Origin: Clostridiaceae bacterium
GTDB lineage: Bacteria; Bacillota; Clostridia; Lachnospirales; Lachnospiraceae
Length of the DNA: 49,630 nucleotides
Direction: 5' to 3'
Assembly (NCBI GenBank): GCA_910575585.1
Contig: CAJTGF010000040.1
Span: 1-49,630 of the forward strand
Under the pieces are notes generated by a model. It did no database searches and was not told where the DNA came from. It worked only from the letters and a program-made list of their open reading frames with translations. Shown piece after piece: positions 15,568 through 24,724 of the stretch; the stretch's first letter is position 1; each line of letters begins with the position of its first letter. The position numbers were made by a program, and so were the translations under genes.

Positions 15568-15621
15568 TGGTCACCTCCGTTTCTGCCATCTGTAGCAATG
15601 TTTTGGTTTATTTTCGGAACT

Positions 15622-15972
15622 TTAAAAGCAGCAACATTTATCAGTAATTTGACAAAGCTCCTGGAGCGAACAGCCAGAGGAAGATATTGTGTGCCATTCA
15701 ATATACAGGCCGTATACAACTTCAAAAGTCTTTTTTCCTAACACAGCCCGGCACTCTTCTGGCTCGATGGACTCTCCGGACATTTGCCGCAGGATGTTTA
15801 CCGGCATAAAAATGGGAGAACCATCTGCATCCACAGCCATCAGGAAACCTTCACAGGGTGGAGACTGGCCATGAGGACAGATATCATACTCACACTTGAT
15901 AAACAGGGCATTATGCCAGCTTCCGTGAACTGCTCTTAAAAAGGGATAAACTCTACAATTTTTTTGATTCAA
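15622..15972 (-). CDS. Cys-rich hypothetical protein, 116 aa
   Basis: It begins with TTG (15972) after AGAGAGGTGAAACAGG. Ten or so cysteines are spread through the protein, including the end 'CSLQELCQITDKCCCF' and an internal 'CEYDICPHGQSPPCEGF', so it may bind metal. No family recognised. It is the first gene after the pilus-operon terminator (16090), so a promoter should lie at 15980-16080; the sequence there is AT-rich but has no convincing -35/-10 pair. Confidence 0.55.
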   Translation of the reverse strand: MNQKNCRVYPFLRAVHGSWHNALFIKCEYDICPHGQSPPCEGFLMAVDADGSPIFMPVNILRQMSGESIEPEECRAVLGKKTFEVVYGLYIEWHTISSSGCSLQELCQITDKCCCF

Positions 15973-16089
15973 CCTGTTTCACCTCTCTTATGCTCTTTTC
16001 CCAATCCCGAAATGGTCAATTTGGGCCGGGAAAATCTTAAATTTTTATAAAATCTAATCAAAACCCTACTGAGTTTCCTCTAAAAATAA

Positions 16090-16131
16090 AAAAGGGGAAC
16101 CAGACTCATATTTCTGCAGTCTGGTCCCCAA
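16090..16131 (-). terminator. Terminator of the pilus operon
   Basis: On the minus strand GGGGACCAGACT pairs with AGTCTGGTTCCCC (one bulged U), followed by TTTTTTATTTTT. It lies just after the pilin gene (stop 16151) and closes the Tad operon. Confidence 0.85.
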
Positions 16132-16150
16132 AAACTTTTATTCAGTTGTT

Positions 16151-16372
16151 TTAGCCGAACAGCCCCTCAATTTCCCGCGTAATCCTGGGAATGACGGTAT
16201 CGTTGAAGATCAGGGTCAGTGCTGCCAGCAGCAGTGCGCCCAGCACCACGGCAATGATGATCTTTACGGCATCCGAGATGTAGAAATCTCCACGCTGGTT
16301 GGCGACTGCCATCCGGGCACGGTTAATGAAATGGTTTGCTTTGTTACAAATACGATTTGCGAATTTTCTCAT
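16151..16372 (-). CDS. DUF6133 small pilin-like protein
   Basis: A 73-residue protein with a basic N-terminus, 'GDFYISDAVKIIIAVVLGAL' running into a single transmembrane helix (about residues 32-60), and a short polar end. It fits DUF6133 as I know it, and the architecture is that of Flp-type type IVc pilins: short, one hydrophobic helix after a processing site (here possibly before 'DFYISDAVK'). As the last gene of a tad-like operon it is the best candidate for the major pilin. CAGGAGGTTTTC precedes the ATG. Confidence 0.75.
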   Translation of the reverse strand: MRKFANRICNKANHFINRARMAVANQRGDFYISDAVKIIIAVVLGALLLAALTLIFNDTVIPRITREIEGLFG

Positions 16373-16423
16373 GAAAACCTCCTGTTTAAAATAATGTTCG
16401 GTTATAGGGATACACGGCTGCTG

Positions 16424-16573
16424 TTAAGGCCGCCGAATGTGCCTGTTTTGCCTGTCCTTTCTGCTTTTCGGTCTGTCCGGATAAGGAGCAGGCTTCTGCC
16501 GGATCAGCCGATGAAACCGTTGTTTTTCTGCCTCTGCCAGTGACGGCAGGGTATGTTTTCTGCGTTTGTTCAT
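16424..16573 (-). CDS. Small very basic protein, 49 aa
   Basis: A frame from ATG (16573), preceded by ACAGGAGTTGCC, to TAA (16426-16424). It encodes a 49-residue protein extremely rich in Arg, Lys, His, Gln and Pro (begins MNKRRKHTLPSLAEAEKQRF, ends RQNRHIRRP). It lies between tadC and the pilin gene in the same direction. No family known. The good ribosome site supports it; absence of any motif keeps the confidence moderate. The 150 nt upstream of it, to the tadC stop, seem non-coding. Confidence 0.5.
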   Translation of the reverse strand: MNKRRKHTLPSLAEAEKQRFHRLIRQKPAPYPDRPKSRKDRQNRHIRRP

Positions 16574-16729
16574 GGCAACTCCTGTCTGTAGCCCGCCTGC
16601 CGTGGCAGGACGGGTTTTGTCTGTCTTCTGAAATGGACAGTGCTAAGGGAAGCCGCTGGGATACAAGGTACCGCCTCCTTTTCAATAGAATCGCTATGTA
16701 AAGAGCCTGTGGCAAAAAATGCCCGGCCT

Positions 16730-17608
16730 TTATCCAAAGAATGCGCCAAGGGAACTTAAAACTTCTGTACAAAGAACTACCAGGTAGATAATCATAATGC
16801 AGATCAGCATCATCATGGAGTAGCGCTGGATCTTTTTAGGCCGTTTGGCGGCTTCCTTTTTCAGGTTGTTCTGCTCAATCTGGCGCATATCAAAGCAGAT
16901 CATCTTGAAGTACATCCGCTGGTCATCCCCACGCAGGACACCTACCAGCCCCCGCACCACATCGGAGAGCATGGGGCTTCCGATACGGGTCTCAAAGCGG
17001 AGGAGGGCGTTCTCGTAGTTGCCCGTCTTCATGTCTGCTATGGTCTGGTCGAGTTCAGCGGCGAAGTCCCTGCCTGCCACCCTGCGGTAGGAGGTAAGGA
17101 TCTTCAGCACATCCCGGTCATTCTCCAGGTTCTGCCCGATGGTCAGGGCAAAGCGGGGGATCTCCGCTTCTATGAGCTTGCGCCGTTTTTTTACAAAATC
17201 AAATGCCGCATAGTAGGTAGAGAACCACAGCGCCACGGCAGTTCCGATAAGGACCGGCACAAAGAGCGGCATCAGAAATGCCATGGGGAGCGCACAAAGA
17301 CCAACGGCTCCGGCTGTCACCCAGGCCCGGGCGGTATATACCTCCGGGGTCAGTTCCAGCCCGGCAATGGTAAGCGCCGCCTGCAGCTTGTTCCGTTTCA
17401 GCCGGTCCAGCCGCAGGTAAGGGGCGAACAGCTTTGCAACCTTTGTGAGGTATACATCCAAAAGCTGCTCATTCTTTGTACCCCGCTGCTTTTTCGCCAG
17501 CATCATCATTTTGGATGTCCTGCTGGTGGGAATGTCCGCAAAGGCTGTGGACAGGTTGTAAACAGCAAATGCGAAAAAGATAATGGAAATCAGTGCTAAT
17601 AACGTCAT
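16730..17608 (-). CDS. tadC: TadC-like inner-membrane platform protein
   Basis: A 292-residue protein with an N-terminal helix, a pair of central transmembrane helices (about residues 95-140), a cytosolic GspF-like domain ('ALTIGQNLENDRDVLKILTS', 'LLRFETRIGSPMLSDVVRGL') and a C-terminal helix ('YSMMMLICIMIIYLVVLCTE'). That is the TadB/TadC fold, which forms the platform on which the TadA ATPase works to assemble Flp pili. Its ATG overlaps the tadB-like stop as ATGA. Confidence 0.8.
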   Translation of the reverse strand: MTLLALISIIFFAFAVYNLSTAFADIPTSRTSKMMMLAKKQRGTKNEQLLDVYLTKVAKLFAPYLRLDRLKRNKLQAALTIAGLELTPEVYTARAWVTAGAVGLCALPMAFLMPLFVPVLIGTAVALWFSTYYAAFDFVKKRRKLIEAEIPRFALTIGQNLENDRDVLKILTSYRRVAGRDFAAELDQTIADMKTGNYENALLRFETRIGSPMLSDVVRGLVGVLRGDDQRMYFKMICFDMRQIEQNNLKKEAAKRPKKIQRYSMMMLICIMIIYLVVLCTEVLSSLGAFFG

Positions 17609-18537
17609 GTTCCGTCACCTCCGTATTCAATGGGCTTGCTCAGCTTCATGATCTGCGTGAAGGCAAACAGGATGATGGCCGCACAGATGGCCAGGGCAAT
17701 CTTTCCCGGTGTGGTGTAGATTAAGGTATGGAACCAGTCTTTGTTCAGGAAATACAGCAGGGGCACGTTGGCAATCACCAGAAGCATCATGGTAATGGCT
17801 TCCCGTCTGGGACCCTGCATCATGGCCTCCAGTTCCGACTGCACCACACGGACATCGGAGAATTTCTGCACAATGGTAGGCAGCGTATTCTTCATGGAGC
17901 GGTCCGACTGGCACTGGATCAGGATATTTGCCCATTCATGGAAGACCCGGTTGGGGATCTTCATCTTCAGGGAGTTAATGGCGCTGGTCATGTTGGCGTT
18001 GATCAGCTCGCTCTCATATACGAACGCCTCAAAATTGGCTTTAATAGGTTCATTGATGTAGGGCAGGTTCTCCCTTACGGAGCGCAGCAGGTCTTCCGTC
18101 CGCAGATAGGAAGTGGTGACGATGGAGATGGCCGTCTCCAGTTCCTCGTTCAGATGTTTCTTATAGCTGGCCGCCGTACTGCGCAGATACCATATGGGCA
18201 GCAGGGAAAAGCCCAGGCCTAAAATGGGAACCAGGTACACGTTGCCTATCAGCAGCGCCAGCACCGCCCCGACCGCAAAAAGGATCAGGGTCAGCCGGGT
18301 GACTGCTTCATAGCGGTCAGCCCGCCCGGTGTCCTTTAAGATCTGTTTGATCTCATAGTCCTGGTTGAAAAATCCCCTGGCCGGCGTTCCCATGAGCACG
18401 TTCAGCTCATCCGAGAGGGTGGCGGTCTTTCTTCCGGTATTAAAGATAACATCCGTAAAATCCTGCGGGCGTACCTGAAAGAGGGCCAGAAGCCCGGCGC
18501 TCAGCAGGGTAAAACAGATAAGATAGATCCAGTGCAA
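17605..18537 (-). CDS. tadB: TadB-like inner-membrane platform protein
   Basis: A 310-residue protein starting with TTG (18537) after AAAGGAGGTGTGATCA. It has an N-terminal helix, a central helix pair (about residues 88-125), the cytosolic GspF-like domain ('LNEELETAISIVTTSYLRTE', 'FHEWANILIQCQSDRSMKNT') and a C-terminal helix pair near 245-300. It pairs with TadC as the platform of the Tad machine. It starts 3 nt after the tadA stop and is coupled to tadC. Confidence 0.8.
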   Translation of the reverse strand: MHWIYLICFTLLSAGLLALFQVRPQDFTDVIFNTGRKTATLSDELNVLMGTPARGFFNQDYEIKQILKDTGRADRYEAVTRLTLILFAVGAVLALLIGNVYLVPILGLGFSLLPIWYLRSTAASYKKHLNEELETAISIVTTSYLRTEDLLRSVRENLPYINEPIKANFEAFVYESELINANMTSAINSLKMKIPNRVFHEWANILIQCQSDRSMKNTLPTIVQKFSDVRVVQSELEAMMQGPRREAITMMLLVIANVPLLYFLNKDWFHTLIYTTPGKIALAICAAIILFAFTQIMKLSKPIEYGGDGT

Positions 18538-18540
18538 TGA

Positions 18541-19953
18541 TCACACCTCCTTTCCTGGCGGCTGTTTCCCGGAAGCCCCTTTACGGGAAGGGGCGCTGTC
18601 TAAAAATTCCAGCAGCTCCTTGTGGGAGATTCCATTGTCCAGCAGCCGTTTTTTCAGTGTCTCGGACATGGCCCCCATCTTGCGGTGGCGGCCTACCACA
18701 TGGGCGGCCCCATGTTCATCGGTCACGTTGTCCACTACTTCATATTTATAAAGGGAACGGTACATCAGCTTCCCGTCCAGATAGTCCTCCCCTTCAATGA
18801 TCTCCATGATCTTCCGGGAACGGTCTTCCAGCTGTTTGGTGAACACCACCACAGGATAAGCCTCTACCATGATCTGCATCAGGATGGAATCGTCCATGTT
18901 GTATTTCCGTTTGGCGAGGGTCATCATACGCCGGTAAGTGCTGTCACAGGAGTTGGAGTGGATGGTGGTCACTACGGTATGCCCGGTCCTGGAACTTTCC
19001 GCAGCCGACAGGCTTTCAGCGGCAGAACGCATCTCGCCTACGCCGATCACGTCCGGGTGTTTTCGCAGCACACGCTCCAGAAGGAAGTCCTGGTTGATGT
19101 TCATGGACGGGTTCTCATGGGGCCTTGTGAGCAGGTGGACCACAGAATTTAAAATGTTCCCTTCTTCATCTCGTTTCACCAGGTCAAATTCCCGGCTGCC
19201 TTCCTCTATGGTGATAAGGCGGCGGTTGTTGGGCACATTGGATAAGAGCCATGCCATGATGGTCGTCTTCCCGGAACCGGTGGAGCCGGCAATGCAGACG
19301 GACACTCCGTAACGGATGCAGGCGGTCAGGAAATGGAGCATTTCCGGTGTGGCGCTCCCGGAATCCAGAAGCTTTTCCTCGGACACCGTATTCTGGTTGA
19401 CGATACGGATGGAGGCATTGATCCCCACTTCCGTATCTACGATAGGGGTTTTATCCACAGAGATACGGATGTTTTTGTCAAGAAAGCCGATAACCGAGGG
19501 CATGGTGTCGTCAATGACCATGCCGCAGGCGTTCAGCATACGCCGCACCACATCGATTGCGTGCTGGGGAGAGGAAAACCGGTCGGGGATCTTGATGCTG
19601 CGCCCGCTGCTCATAATGACCTCGATATCGTTATAGGCATTGATGTTGACCTCCTCCACTCCCGGCTGGTAGATCCATTTCTTCAGGAAGGAATAGCCTG
19701 CCATATCCTCATAAAGCCTGGCGCACAGCTGCTCGGTGGTGAGGCCCTTGATGGCATATTTCCTCTTCACCAGGTACTGCACCATCAGCTCTTTTAACAC
19801 GGTGACGGCACGTTCCGAATCATTTTCCCCGGCTCCGGCTATGGTGGAGGCATGGTTTTCGGAAAAGTAGCGCTGCACATCCTCCAGCACCTGCTCATAG
19901 GTCAGGGCGCCGTTTTCCGTGGGGGCAAAGAAAATATCATTTAAGTTATTCAT
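18541..19953 (-). CDS. tadA: TadA/CpaF secretion ATPase
   Basis: A 470-residue type II/IV secretion ATPase. Visible motifs are 'GVEEVNINAYNDIEVIMSSG' in the N-terminal domain, Walker A 'AGSTGSGKTTIMAW' near residue 226, the Asp-box/Walker B region 'HPDVIGVGEMRSAAESLSAA' near 300, and the His box 'RTGHTVVTTIHSNS'. It would power Flp-pilus assembly from the cytosolic face. The start is placed at 19953 (MNNLNDIFFAPTENGALTYE), overlapping the tadZ stop by 8 nt; the longer frame upstream lies within tadZ. Confidence 0.9.
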   Translation of the reverse strand: MNNLNDIFFAPTENGALTYEQVLEDVQRYFSENHASTIAGAGENDSERAVTVLKELMVQYLVKRKYAIKGLTTEQLCARLYEDMAGYSFLKKWIYQPGVEEVNINAYNDIEVIMSSGRSIKIPDRFSSPQHAIDVVRRMLNACGMVIDDTMPSVIGFLDKNIRISVDKTPIVDTEVGINASIRIVNQNTVSEEKLLDSGSATPEMLHFLTACIRYGVSVCIAGSTGSGKTTIMAWLLSNVPNNRRLITIEEGSREFDLVKRDEEGNILNSVVHLLTRPHENPSMNINQDFLLERVLRKHPDVIGVGEMRSAAESLSAAESSRTGHTVVTTIHSNSCDSTYRRMMTLAKRKYNMDDSILMQIMVEAYPVVVFTKQLEDRSRKIMEIIEGEDYLDGKLMYRSLYKYEVVDNVTDEHGAAHVVGRHRKMGAMSETLKKRLLDNGISHKELLEFLDSAPSRKGASGKQPPGKEV

Positions 19954-20812
19954 CGCTGTCTGCCTCCCCGTACCCGTCTTCGTCATCTTCATACGGCTCC
20001 TGCCCATATTCCGCCTCCCCGTATTTACTGTCTTCGTATTCCGCCTCATAGGCTTCCTCTTCCTGCCGCTCGGCAAGCTCCATCTTCTCCAGGGCATCCA
20101 GGATCTTGTTTAAGGAAGCGGTATATTTGGAGTTGCAGTATTTGATGGCCCGGAACATGCCCCCTTCGGTGGCGCAGCGGTCGATCTCCTTCCCGTAGGG
20201 CAGGAGGCCGTCAAAGCCGCCGATGATATAGCCCATCTCGTCAAACGCATGGAAAGGGCGGGCCATGCCCGCAAAAGTCATGTGCTCATGGTAGTGGAAA
20301 CGCCCGTCTGCCAGAAGGGGCTGGTGTGCCTTCAGGTAATTGATGCCTTTCAGGTCCGGTGTCACGATACGCACTACCAGATCCCCTGATTCAATGGCGG
20401 CAGGCGTGAAAACGTTGGTCATGGCAGAACCGCAGTCCAGGATGACATAATCCACCAGCTTTTTTGCGGATGAAATGAGCTGCAGGACCATCTGGTAGTC
20501 CGCTTCCGGATAGCTTAACGGGTTCTCCCCGGCGCAGTATCCCATAAGGCCGATATAGGGGTAATTCTTCAGCACCGTCACATGGCCGGCCACCAGGGAA
20601 GTGTCGATCTCCACACTGGTCAGGACCTGTCCGATGGAGACAGCGGCAGTGGTGATCTGTTCCGGGAGCCATACCGGGAGCATGGGGATGCCGGGCTCCC
20701 CGCTGATGATGATGGCCTTGCGTTTGTCGCGGGTCAGCGCCTTGGCAAGGATGCAGCAGAACATGGATTTGCCGCTGCCGGGGCTGCCCCAGACCGTGAT
20801 TGTTTTGGACAT
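19946..20812 (-). CDS. tadZ: TadZ/CpaE-like MinD-family ATPase
   Basis: A 288-residue protein starting MSKTITVWGSPGSGKSMFCC; the ATG at 20812 is well spaced from AAGGAGG, the earlier ATG at 20821 is too close. Walker A is 'GSPGSGKS' and a later 'VDYVILDCGSAMTNV' carries the Walker B-like Asp. TadZ proteins localise the pilus machine at the cell envelope. The last 50 residues are an unusual low-complexity tail of Glu, Tyr, Asp and Gly ('EYEDSKYGEAEYGQEPYEDD'). Located directly before tadA as in classical tad loci. Confidence 0.8.
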   Translation of the reverse strand: MSKTITVWGSPGSGKSMFCCILAKALTRDKRKAIIISGEPGIPMLPVWLPEQITTAAVSIGQVLTSVEIDTSLVAGHVTVLKNYPYIGLMGYCAGENPLSYPEADYQMVLQLISSAKKLVDYVILDCGSAMTNVFTPAAIESGDLVVRIVTPDLKGINYLKAHQPLLADGRFHYHEHMTFAGMARPFHAFDEMGYIIGGFDGLLPYGKEIDRCATEGGMFRAIKYCNSKYTASLNKILDALEKMELAERQEEEAYEAEYEDSKYGEAEYGQEPYEDDEDGYGEADSDE

Positions 20813-20840
20813 GGAAACCATTCCTCCTTTCTGCCTGTGG

Positions 20841-21713
20841 TCAGGTCTTGTTTTCTTCTTTGTTTCCGGTTTCTTCTGTGGACTCTTTTTCTTCCGCAGA
20901 GGCGGGTTCTTCTACGGTTTCCTCCGCATTGTCTGTTTCCGGATTTTCTGTTTCCCCCTCCCCGGTCATTTCTTCTGTTTCTTCATCCGAAGGCTCCGGG
21001 AAGTAGATTTCCTGCAGGATCATATCCTGTTGTGCCAGAAGTTCCTCCGCCAGTTTCTCATTGTTCCGGGAGATCAGGGCCACATGAGCCACCCCGTCAT
21101 TTTCCAGGGAAGTGATGACCCGTGCCTGTTCCGGGCTTGCCAGCACTGTTATGGTGGCGGACTGCTGTTTCTCTTCATCCTCCGCCGGCTCCTTTGTGTT
21201 GTCCACGTTGACGCCTTTGGCATCCGTGACGGAAAGCACCCGGACAAAACGCAGTTCCGGGACCTCCTCCGCCACATCCAGAAAATGGTAGACCCGGATG
21301 ATGTCATTCGGCTGCAGCTTGTCGGACAGGCCAGAGGCCAGTGTCTTTACGGTCAGGGAGATGGCCACTTTCCCGGAGGGGATACTGTTTAAGGCCACAT
21401 CCGAGGATACCGGGACGGCGCTGATCTTGGAGGTCAGGATATAATCGCCCTGGGATAAGTCCGCCGTGGCATAAAGCCCTTTTACATCATCAAGAGAGCG
21501 GGCAATATTCGGGGGAAGGTTGTAGCTCCCGACTTCCACGGTCTCCGTATTATCTGCCGAAATCTGTTCTCCTTTCAGCACGGGTTTCGTGATCCGGACG
21601 ATCTCCGTCTTGCCGTTGGTCTGCTTTGCGATGGTAGGCAGGGCAACAAAGGCGATCACGGCCGCCAGCAGGATACTGAGCAGGCCAAAGATAAAGCGGT
21701 TATTCAGTTTCAT
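20841..21713 (-). CDS. CpaB/RcpC-like SAF-domain protein
   Basis: A 290-residue protein starting MKLNNRFIFGLLSILLAAVI (21713) after AGGAGTG. It has a signal anchor (residues 7-27) and then a SAF-type domain ('RITKPVLKGEQISADNTETV', 'TADLSQGDYILTSKI'), a second conserved block 'SLTVKTLASGLSDKLQPNDI', and an acidic Glu/Thr-rich C-terminal tail. CpaB/RcpC proteins are extracytoplasmic parts of Tad systems. Position before tadZ supports the assignment. Confidence 0.8.
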   Translation of the reverse strand: MKLNNRFIFGLLSILLAAVIAFVALPTIAKQTNGKTEIVRITKPVLKGEQISADNTETVEVGSYNLPPNIARSLDDVKGLYATADLSQGDYILTSKISAVPVSSDVALNSIPSGKVAISLTVKTLASGLSDKLQPNDIIRVYHFLDVAEEVPELRFVRVLSVTDAKGVNVDNTKEPAEDEEKQQSATITVLASPEQARVITSLENDGVAHVALISRNNEKLAEELLAQQDMILQEIYFPEPSDEETEEMTGEGETENPETDNAEETVEEPASAEEKESTEETGNKEENKT

Positions 21714-21778
21714 GGTTATTTTCACTCCTATTCTGTATGTGTGGACAGCCTGCTGCCGTCCATGTAAGAGGCGCACGG

Positions 21779-22270
21779 TTAAAAAAACGCCGCCAGGGTA
21801 ACGGCCAGGCTCCCGGCCATCAGGAACGGCACGAAGGGAAGGGAGAACCGCCCCTCTTTCCGCTTCCGCCCTGCTGCCAGGGAAATACAGGCGGCAAGGC
21901 CGGAAGCAATGAGAAGGATGGCCAGCATACGGGAAGGGCCATAGATAAAACCCATCACTCCTGCCAGCTTGATATCCCCGCCCCCGATCCCCGCGCCTTC
22001 TTTTGATATCATTGCGGCAGAAAGTAAGACCAGGAAGCCGGCTGCTGCCCCGGTAAAAGAGAAAAGGAACAAAGGCAGCAGGAGGGCAGTCCCAAAAAGC
22101 CCGGTGCGGACCAGAGGCGCCATAAGCGCAAAGGGGAGGAAGAGCAGGAGGGCCCGGTCAGGCACCCGCCTCTTTCTCAGGTCATATGCGGCAAATCCAG
22201 CGATGCACGCAAAGGCCAGCAGTTCGTAAAGGAAAAGAATCCGGTCATTCACGGTTGGTGTACCAGTCAT
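21779..22270 (-). CDS. Prepilin peptidase (A24, TadV/CpaA-like)
   Basis: About 163 residues with five to six hydrophobic helices. The two catalytic aspartates of aspartic prepilin peptidases are visible: 'AAYDLRKRRVPDRALL' near residue 30 and the GxGD-type 'GIGGGDIKLAGVMGF' near 98. It would remove the leader from the Flp-like pilin and TadE/G-like proteins in this operon. The start is uncertain: ATG at 22270 overlaps the upstream gene; a GTG at 22252 is possible. No strong ribosome site is seen, so translation is probably coupled. Confidence 0.8.
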   Translation of the reverse strand: MTGTPTVNDRILFLYELLAFACIAGFAAYDLRKRRVPDRALLLFLPFALMAPLVRTGLFGTALLLPLFLFSFTGAAAGFLVLLSAAMISKEGAGIGGGDIKLAGVMGFIYGPSRMLAILLIASGLAACISLAAGRKRKEGRFSLPFVPFLMAGSLAVTLAAFF

Positions 22271-23942
22271 CAAACACGCTCTGGTGGATGGTGATGTAAT
22301 CATTTAAGTTCACCGAGAGCATCCCGTCCGGCGTCCATGCGTCCCACACCTGGGTATATACCACATAGCCTGTGCTGTCCGGGAACCATACCGGCGTGAA
22401 ATGCACCGTGCGCCCATAGGTGGAAAACTCATTGGGCTGGAAAGTGAACCTTGCGCTGCGTCCGCTGGAAACGCGCTGCAAAAGCCGCAGGTAGGTCTTA
22501 TACTGGAATTCCGGGAATACGGAAAAAGCAGTCTGGGGGTTGCTATGGTGCCCGTCCGGTGAGTTTGTGGATAAAGTGGCCCGCACTTCCGTTTTGACAC
22601 CGTAGCCGCTTTTCATGTCCTTTCCGTTAGCGGTGGGGACGATATCGTCCGGCATCAGGGTCATGGCGCCGGTGATGGAAGCGGAGTAACCGGTATAGTC
22701 GTACTCCCAGTCTCCCCGGTCTACCCAGTGGCCGTCATCCTCCCCATGGCTGCACCATTGCCAGTCAGGAACCCAGTAACAGCTCCAGACGCCCCAGTTC
22801 GCGCTGAGTTTCTGGGGGTTTACAGGGAGAGCCGGAACAGAATACCCGGGGTTGACATCCGTTGCCAGGGGATCAGGCGGTATCTTTTCATTCAGGTCCA
22901 CGATCTTTGCCACGAAGGTATCCTGGGCTGTGAACCCTCTGCTTAACGACACCGTAATCGTGATGGTCTGGGGGGTATCGGGCGTATGCCACTTCACCCA
23001 TACCAGCTGGGAATCATTTGCCGGTATGACAATGTTCCGGACGGTGTAACTTCTTCCCATGATATGGAACGTGACCGTTGCAGGATTATCCGGGGTAAGG
23101 CGTCCGTTGGTTCGTAGACGGATAGCGGTGATTACGTCTGTATCCACCCGGTATTCCACATCCGGTGCCTCGATCTCCCCGCCCGCATCTTCTGATTCCT
23201 CAAACCAGACAATGCCGACACCAAGGGAACTGATGATATCCCCGTTGGACTGTATCCCGCGCCTGCCCCCGGTCCAGGCAGGAAAGCCCAGGTCGCTGTA
23301 CTCCAGGAACAGGGCAAGGGGGAGGTTCTGGAAGGCTACCGATGGCAGCTTACTCCGCAGGGAACCACCGGAAAGCTGGTCATAGAGGGCGGCTTCCGTT
23401 GCCGTGAAAGCGTATTTTGTCCCGTTGAAGGTTACATAGGCAATGGGTTCCAGCAGGATCTTATACTGCCCGGCCAGCATGTTTTCATAGCTGACCCCGG
23501 TGGCATCCGCCACCATCATGCAGGCATATTCCGAACAGAAATAGCGTTTGATGGCTTCAATGGAAGCGGGGCGGCTGTTGCTGTTGATAATGGCCGGCAT
23601 GGAATAAGCCGGCTGCAGGCAGTTATAGGAAACACCAGACTGCAGGGAGAGAGAAGTCCCGTCCCGGTACTGGATCTTGTTCACTTTGCCAAAATGAAGC
23701 ATTGTGGAGGACTGGCTGCGGTTGGAAAAATCCACCGGCGTACTTACGGCGGAGCCGGACTGGGCATCTACCACTGTCACCCGCACGCCGTCATTTCCGG
23801 GGGACCAGAAGTTGGTGGAGGTGCCCTGGTTCATGTTCCCGCCGCCGCCGTCAAGGTTGCCCTGCCCGGAAGCAAATGCCTGTGCCGGACACAGGCAGAG
23901 CAGGAGCAAAGCGGCACAAAGGAGGGCATAAAAGCGTTTCAA
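22245..23942 (-). CDS. Large secreted protein of the pilus operon, 565 aa
   Basis: A TTG start (23942) after GGAGTGTGA gives a clear signal peptide (MKRFYALLCAALLLLCLCPA, cut near AFA-SG). The mature protein is Gly/Ser/Asn-rich at first and β-rich throughout ('DGVRVTVVDAQSGSAVSTPV', 'NPATVTFHIMGRSYTVRNIV', 'SAITGAMTLMPDD'-like segments), with no C-terminal anchor. Located inside the tad operon, it may be a surface or pilus-tip protein, perhaps an adhesin. I cannot name the family. Confidence 0.7.
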   Translation of the reverse strand: MKRFYALLCAALLLLCLCPAQAFASGQGNLDGGGGNMNQGTSTNFWSPGNDGVRVTVVDAQSGSAVSTPVDFSNRSQSSTMLHFGKVNKIQYRDGTSLSLQSGVSYNCLQPAYSMPAIINSNSRPASIEAIKRYFCSEYACMMVADATGVSYENMLAGQYKILLEPIAYVTFNGTKYAFTATEAALYDQLSGGSLRSKLPSVAFQNLPLALFLEYSDLGFPAWTGGRRGIQSNGDIISSLGVGIVWFEESEDAGGEIEAPDVEYRVDTDVITAIRLRTNGRLTPDNPATVTFHIMGRSYTVRNIVIPANDSQLVWVKWHTPDTPQTITITVSLSRGFTAQDTFVAKIVDLNEKIPPDPLATDVNPGYSVPALPVNPQKLSANWGVWSCYWVPDWQWCSHGEDDGHWVDRGDWEYDYTGYSASITGAMTLMPDDIVPTANGKDMKSGYGVKTEVRATLSTNSPDGHHSNPQTAFSVFPEFQYKTYLRLLQRVSSGRSARFTFQPNEFSTYGRTVHFTPVWFPDSTGYVVYTQVWDAWTPDGMLSVNLNDYITIHQSVFDDWYTNRE

Positions 23943-24019
23943 TCAATATCACACTCCAATCTTTTTATGAAACAGGAAACACACTGGCGGCGTGTTTTCT
24001 GTGTGCTGGGGCATAAAAG

Positions 24020-24046
24020 AAAACCGCCTCGGATGATAGCGGTTTT
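24020..24046 (-). terminator. Intra-operon terminator-like hairpin
   Basis: AAAACCGC and GCGGTTTT form an 8-bp stem followed on the minus strand by CTTTT. It lies between the DUF6550 gene and the secreted-protein gene. An additional inverted repeat, GATACTTG (24081-24088) / CAAGTATC (24117-24124), lies just upstream. These may lower expression of the machine genes relative to the first genes of the operon. Confidence 0.6.
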
Positions 24047-24151
24047 CCGGTTTCCATATTCAGTTGTGTATGTAGCTGCTGATACTTGGAAGGCAAACTC
24101 ATTCAGGCAATCCCTGCAAGTATCATGTGGAACTATTTTCTGAATGGGCTG

Positions 24152-24724
24152 TCAGTTTCCCATGTTCCCGACCATCTTGTTAGGATCTCCGCCTGAATCC
24201 ACAGTGGACTGGTTGACCTGTCCGGGAACGACCCAGCCAAATACCGGATCATATACGGCACCGTTTTCATTGGTGGAGCCGGCAGCCGGCGTATTGTCCT
24301 TTCCGGTGTCTGTGGAGGAAGGGGTTGTTTCCGGTGCAGGGTTCAGGGGATGTTCCTCTCCGGGGTCTGTCAGGATGGTCTTGCCTTCCGGGGGCGGGGG
24401 CGGCGTTTCGTCCTTTGTTTCTGCAGGAACAAAGTCGATCACGGATTCCTGTTCGGATTCCTCTGCCACCTTCGGGTATTCTTCCAGCTTTTCCGCTGCC
24501 CCGTTCTGGTCAGTCACAGCGGCATCTGCATGTTCCCAGGTGCTGCCCCCTGATGTCTCAGGGGTATCTTTCCACTCCTCCTGCGTGGCATCCGGCGGCT
24601 GTTCATCCGGCAGAAAAGAGGTATTTGTATCCCTTCCTGCCAGCCAGCAGGCGGCGAGGATGGCGATGCAGGAAACAGAAAGCACAGTGACAAGGAAGCC
24701 TTTGGATTTTAAAAATTTCTTCAT
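24152..24724 (-). CDS. DUF6550 family anchored protein
   Basis: A 190-residue protein with an N-terminal signal anchor (residues 8-30, 'FLVTVLSVSCIAILAACWLA'), a long disordered Pro/Glu/Thr-rich region ('ETKDETPPPPPEGKT'), and a conserved C-terminal 'VYDPVFGWVVPG' plus 'DSGGDPNKMVGNMGN'. This is the DUF6550 pattern. Function unknown; extracytoplasmic with a conserved tip that may contact another envelope component of the pilus. GGAGATGAATGCTAT precedes the ATG. Confidence 0.75.
   Translation of the reverse strand: MKKFLKSKGFLVTVLSVSCIAILAACWLAGRDTNTSFLPDEQPPDATQEEWKDTPETSGGSTWEHADAAVTDQNGAAEKLEEYPKVAEESEQESVIDFVPAETKDETPPPPPEGKTILTDPGEEHPLNPAPETTPSSTDTGKDNTPAAGSTNENGAVYDPVFGWVVPGQVNQSTVDSGGDPNKMVGNMGN

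Noticed and set aside
16386-16772. 128-codon minus-strand frame
   Set aside because: It overlaps the end of tadC and the small basic gene in another frame, has no ribosome site, and its composition is not protein-like.
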